This document shows positions 61,400-64,000 of a stretch of DNA of 64,000 nucleotides, one piece after another. The notes beneath the pieces were generated by a model. That model made no database searches and had not been told where the DNA came from. It saw only the letters and a list, made by a program, of their open reading frames with translations. The position numbers and the translations under genes were made by a program. The DNA is from Ruminococcus albus AD2013 (GTDB lineage Bacteria; Bacillota; Clostridia; Oscillospirales; Ruminococcaceae): NCBI RefSeq assembly GCF_000526775.1, contig NZ_JAGS01000001.1:3720001-3784000 (forward strand). The letters are read 5' to 3'. Numbering within the stretch: position 1 is the first letter of the stretch; each line of letters opens with the position of its first letter.

Positions 61400-62362
61400 T
61401 GAATATCGCTTTCAAGAGCGTCCTGGCCCCATACATACAAGGGTTACTGGATCAAAAAAGGTCACTTGGCTTCAAGTATGACAACGAGGCATATATACTC
61501 GCACGCTTTGACAAGTATTGGCTGGAGACCAATGGGGATTCGGATGACGTGACAATGGAATCTCTTGAAGGATGGACGCGACTGCTTCCGACAGAGGGAA
61601 AGTCATCCCAGGCTGGGCGGATATCTGTGATACGGCAGCTGACTCTGTACATGAATGGCCTCGGCAAGATTTCATATGTTCCTATAGATGTTATACGTTA
61701 CAGCCGCCCTGTTGTCCACGTTCTGTCACCAGAAGAGGTTGCTGATCTCTTCCGTGTGATTGACGGGTATGTTCCCAAAAAGCAATCCACGGAAGTGACA
61801 AGGATGGCGTATGGTTACAGGGTGATTTTTCGACTGATTCTTGCAACGGGTCTGCGCAGAAGCGAGGCGGTGTGCCTCCGGCTTGATGACATCAACTGGA
61901 AGAACGGTTCCATTACCATTTATAATGCAAAGGGTCATAAGGACAGGGTGGTTTTCATGTCTGGGGATCTTACGAAAGTCATGAGAAAATACACCAGTGA
62001 CAATCTACGCCTAATGGACACTGAGTGGGTTTTTCCCGTCCTTTGATCCCGCCAGGCATTTTTCCGGTGGTGCACTTTCCATACGCTTTAGGCAATTTTG
62101 GAAAGAAACCGTATATGCGCCGAGTTGCGCAAAGCCCCCGACAATCCACTCACTGCGTCACACTTATGTTGTTATGCGCATGAATGCATGGATATCCGAG
62201 GGAATCGACCTGAATGTCATGCTGCCTTACCTCAGCAGAGCGTTGGGACACAAATCGTCCAATGAGACCTTCTATTATTACCACCAGGTCAAAGAGACGT
62301 TCCGTATTATACGGGAAAAAGACAGCCTCGCGTATGAGATTTTTTCCGGAGGTGAGGGTCAG
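61396..62362 (+). pseudogene. Tyrosine recombinase 2 of the trio (RitB-like), frameshifted
   Basis: The first part runs to a stop at 62046: core-binding domain plus T-G-L-R-R-S-E-A-V-C-L-R-L-D-D-I (catalytic Arg), ending W-V-F-P-V. Shifting frame near 62038-62042 gives F-D-P-A-R-H-F-S-G-G ... P-T-I-H-S-L-R-H-T-Y-V-V ... A-L-G-H-K-S-S-N-E-T-F-Y-Y-Y, i.e. the missing HxxR, His and Tyr. So one frameshift disables an otherwise complete ~320-residue recombinase. After the Tyr the shifted frame has no stop and continues into the third gene. Confidence 0.8.
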
Positions 62363-63403
62363 ATGAATAATACGGTTAAAAAGAAGCTCTTCTTTTCCAT
62401 GACGTTGGACTTCCTTGAAACCTATATACCCCAGGACAGTCCAAGCCTGAAAACGGTAAAAACATATAGGGACGGACTTAGCATTTTCAGGAGGTATGTC
62501 TCGGACGAAAAAGGGATATCCATGAAACGATTCCTTTTTGAGGATTGCACTTTTGACTTTCTCCTTGACTACCGGAACTGGTTGCTCGACTACAAGAAAC
62601 ACACCAGAAGCACAGTCAACAACAGGCTTGCGGCAATAAAGTCATATGTCCGGTACGCTTCATCACGCGATGTTTCTCTCCAGCAGGTATATTTGAGCAT
62701 TACCGATGTTCCATTTTTGCGCGTGGAAAAGAAGATGCGACCCATAATCGAGGAACGTTCAACGCTCAAAGCTTTTTTAGATGCTCCGCCCAATACAAGG
62801 ACGGGATGCAGGGACACGATGATGCTTTCCGTTCTGTTTGACACGATGATACGCGCGGACGAACTCATAAATATCCGGTTGAAAGATGTTAATCTGAAGG
62901 TTGCTGCACCCTATATTCTAATTAAGGGTAAGGGCAACAAGGAACGAACAGTCCCTATTTCTGAAAATGTAGTGTCTCTCATTGAAGCGTACATGGCAGA
63001 ATACCATGATGGGGAGTCAGCTGGGTCTTCCGTCCCATTTATCTACACAGTGTCCCATGGTGAGATACATTCTATGTCGGAAAGGAATGTGGAGCGCATA
63101 GTGAAAAAATATGCGGACATTGTCCGAAAGGATCATCCAGACCTGCCCAATCCAGTTTATCCACATATGCTTCGAAGAACACGGGGAACATACCTTTATC
63201 GTGATGGAGTGGCAATAGAGACGATTGCTGTGGCAATGGGGCATTCGAGCATCCAGACCACGAAGGACCATTACGCATTTCCATCTTTGGAACAAAAACG
63301 CAAGGCCATGGAAATAGGGAACCCTGTAATATCTTCTGGCAATGAGGTACCAGAATGGCCCGATGACGAGGATGAATTTGCACGGCTTTGCGGCTTGAGG
63401 TAA
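62363..63403 (+). CDS. Tyrosine recombinase 3 of the trio (RitC-like)
   Basis: 346 aa from the ATG at 62363 (GGAGGTGAGGG upstream); the longer frame to 62174 is the tail of recombinase 2. Catalytic residues: Arg in M-I-R-A-D-E-L-I-N-I-R-L, Lys in I-K-G-K-G-N-K-E-R, H-M-L-R-R-T-R, G-H-S-S-I-Q-T-T, Tyr in D-H-Y-A-F. N-terminal SAM-like domain with T-V-K-T-Y-R-D-G-L. Complete. Confidence 0.88.
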   Translation: MNNTVKKKLFFSMTLDFLETYIPQDSPSLKTVKTYRDGLSIFRRYVSDEKGISMKRFLFEDCTFDFLLDYRNWLLDYKKHTRSTVNNRLAAIKSYVRYASSRDVSLQQVYLSITDVPFLRVEKKMRPIIEERSTLKAFLDAPPNTRTGCRDTMMLSVLFDTMIRADELINIRLKDVNLKVAAPYILIKGKGNKERTVPISENVVSLIEAYMAEYHDGESAGSSVPFIYTVSHGEIHSMSERNVERIVKKYADIVRKDHPDLPNPVYPHMLRRTRGTYLYRDGVAIETIAVAMGHSSIQTTKDHYAFPSLEQKRKAMEIGNPVISSGNEVPEWPDDEDEFARLCGLR

Positions 63404-63428
63404 ATTTTTATCCGCATATTTTTTTGAA

Positions 63429-63465
63429 GGAACAAGGCTTGATCATCAGCATCAAGCCTTGTTCC
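63429..63465 (+). terminator. Hairpin after the recombinase trio
   Basis: 15-bp perfect stem (63429-63443 with 63451-63465), loop of 7, followed by ATAAAAAT. Ends transcription before the right inverted repeat. Confidence 0.75.
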
Positions 63466-63469
63466 ATAA

Positions 63470-63527
63470 AAATGTTCGGATAACAAAAACCTGCGGATAA
63501 GCCCTCTTATCCGAATATTCGGATAAG
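63470..63527 (+). repeat. Right 31-bp inverted repeat and 22-bp end palindrome of the RIT-like element
   Basis: 63470-63500 is the exact inverted copy of 59330-59360. A 22-bp perfect palindrome built on TTATCCGAA/TTCGGATAA occupies 63506-63527, right at the junction with IS66, and is the likely recombination core. Confidence 0.85.
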
Positions 63528-63529
63528 AA

Positions 63530-63706
63530 GGCGACGGTTTTCTGCTGTTCTACAAACGGCTTGAAAATGGTCGTTTCAACTGGCCACGCAATGAGCAGGA
63601 AGTAAGGGATATTACGAGAGAGCAATTCATATGGCTGATGCAGGGGCTGTCTATCGACCAGCCGAAAGCAATAAAAAAGATCAGCGGTGGTGTGGATATA
63701 TGCTGA
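63530..63706 (+). pseudogene. tnpB: IS66 TnpB, 3' part
   Basis: Continues the split gene: D-G-F-L-L-F-Y-K-R-L-E-N-G-R-F-N-W-P ... I-T-R-E-Q-F-I-W-L-M-Q-G-L-S-I, the standard IS66 Orf2 C-terminal half, stop at 63704-63706. No stop or frameshift within either half, so the insertion looks recent. Confidence 0.9.
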
Positions 63707-63858
63707 ATATCCAACACTAAATCTGCACATAAATGTTGACAATATTTCTCTGCCCGGAAAGCAGTGAAAAGCGTTCTTTTTCTTGAAAAATCGGGCGGTT
63801 TGTGGTATAATTAAAGTATCGGGAACCACTGAAAAAAACAAGAAAAGGAGCGCTTTTT

Positions 63859-64000
63859 ATGACATACGAAGAACTGAAAAAAGCATATGAAGAAGCCGCA
63901 AAAAAGTGTTCCGAACTTGAATCGAAAAAAGCTGAACTGGAAAAAGAAAACAGTGAATTAAAAAAATCAAATGAAGACAAAGACCTCCGAATAGAACATC
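63859..64000 (+). CDS. tnpC: IS66 transposase TnpC, N-terminal part (runs off window)
   Basis: ATG at 63859 after AAAAGGAG. The visible 47 codons form a Lys/Glu-rich coiled coil (Y-E-E-L-K-K-A-Y-E-E-A-A-K-K-C-S-E-L-E-S-K-K-A-E-L-E-K), the usual leucine-zipper-like start of IS66 transposases. The catalytic DDE domain lies outside. It follows tnpB by ~150 bp, which holds a TTGTGG / TATAAT-like promoter near 63795-63822. Confidence 0.85.
   Translation, partial: MTYEELKKAYEEAAKKCSELESKKAELEKENSELKKSNEDKDLRIEH

Larger units (their letters stand above)
59328..63529 (+). mobile_element. Recombinases-in-trio (RIT-like) element inserted in IS66 tnpB
   Basis: About 4.2 kb carrying three consecutive tyrosine recombinase genes and nothing else, bounded by a perfect 31-bp inverted repeat (59330-59360 / 63470-63500) plus extra TTATCCGAA-type copies inside. 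Joining 59327/59328 to 63530/63531 restores the IS66 tnpB frame (W-E-G-D-G-F), so the borders are known to within one or two bases. RIT elements are defined by such trios. Confidence 0.85.
58686..64000 (+). mobile_element. IS66-family element split by another mobile element, runs off the right edge
   Basis: The left boundary is probably near 58686, where the sequence GTAACCGCCAACC begins (IS66 ends start with GTAA). It contains tnpA, an interrupted tnpB and the start of tnpC. The element at ~59328-63529 lies inside tnpB. Confidence 0.75.

Overview
The window looks like a chromosomal accessory region of a low-to-moderate GC Gram-positive gut Clostridium relative, most likely Ruminococcus (Oscillospiraceae). 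I infer this from the strong AGGAGG ribosome sites, from several secreted proteins ending in paired ~85-residue fibronectin-III-like domains (motifs such as K-W-N-A-V-x-G-A-E-K-Y and V-N-G-K-W-D), and from a BspA-type leucine-rich-repeat protein. No rRNA, tRNA or CRISPR array was seen. The species call is inference only.

Layout. 1-8 kb: an IS1182-like transposase running off the left edge, a large secreted VWA/calcium-repeat protein with a partner lipoprotein, then a pile-up of broken mobile elements (IS1595 remnant, TnpB element copy 1 sitting in a broken sirtuin gene, transposase tail). 8-18 kb: an AgrC/LytTR two-component pair with a tandem-repeat promoter, two secreted proteins with fibronectin-like tails, and a divergent Crp/Fnr regulator - ferredoxin - hcp module with a perfect palindrome between the divergent genes. 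18-27 kb: DUF4143 ATPases, a polymorphic-toxin debris locus (MORN/YwqK-type protein, a deaminase-toxin tip, two tandem immunity-like genes, a lipoprotein fragment), an orphan TnpB-type guide RNA end, a RelB/RelE-ParE pair, an XRE regulator and TnpB copy 2. 27-31 kb: the most intriguing locus, a peptidase-containing ABC exporter with a His-rich external loop, preceded by two unlisted small genes encoding double-glycine-leader peptides whose cores share a C-x2-C-x(13-16)-H-x3-C zinc-finger-like pattern. 31-33 kb: TnpB copy 3 interrupting a tyrosine integrase remnant.

33.5-54 kb is a polysaccharide locus on the + strand. It has PglE/PglC/PglD/PglA-like initiation genes, LicD, two copies of a three-domain nucleotidyltransferase-cytidylyltransferase-PEP mutase, glycosyltransferases, a Wzy-like polymerase, a CDP-glycerol-phosphotransferase-like enzyme, a phosphonoacetaldehyde-reductase-type alcohol dehydrogenase, a Wzx flippase, phosphonopyruvate decarboxylase and GlmS. 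Together PEP mutase, decarboxylase, reductase, cytidylyl activation and LicD predict a surface glycan carrying 2-hydroxyethylphosphonate. The PEP mutase gene lies in a 2,116-bp direct repeat (38235-40350 and 44796-46911) flanking four AT-rich genes, with a stub of the reductase gene left after the first copy: a clear recombination scar.

54-64 kb: a pRiA4b ORF-3-like protein with a separate broken relative, a fibronectin-like gene tail, an ECF sigma factor with a DUF4179 anti-sigma-like partner, then an IS66 element whose tnpB is split by a ~4.2-kb element with three consecutive tyrosine recombinases (RIT-like) bounded by a perfect 31-bp inverted repeat.
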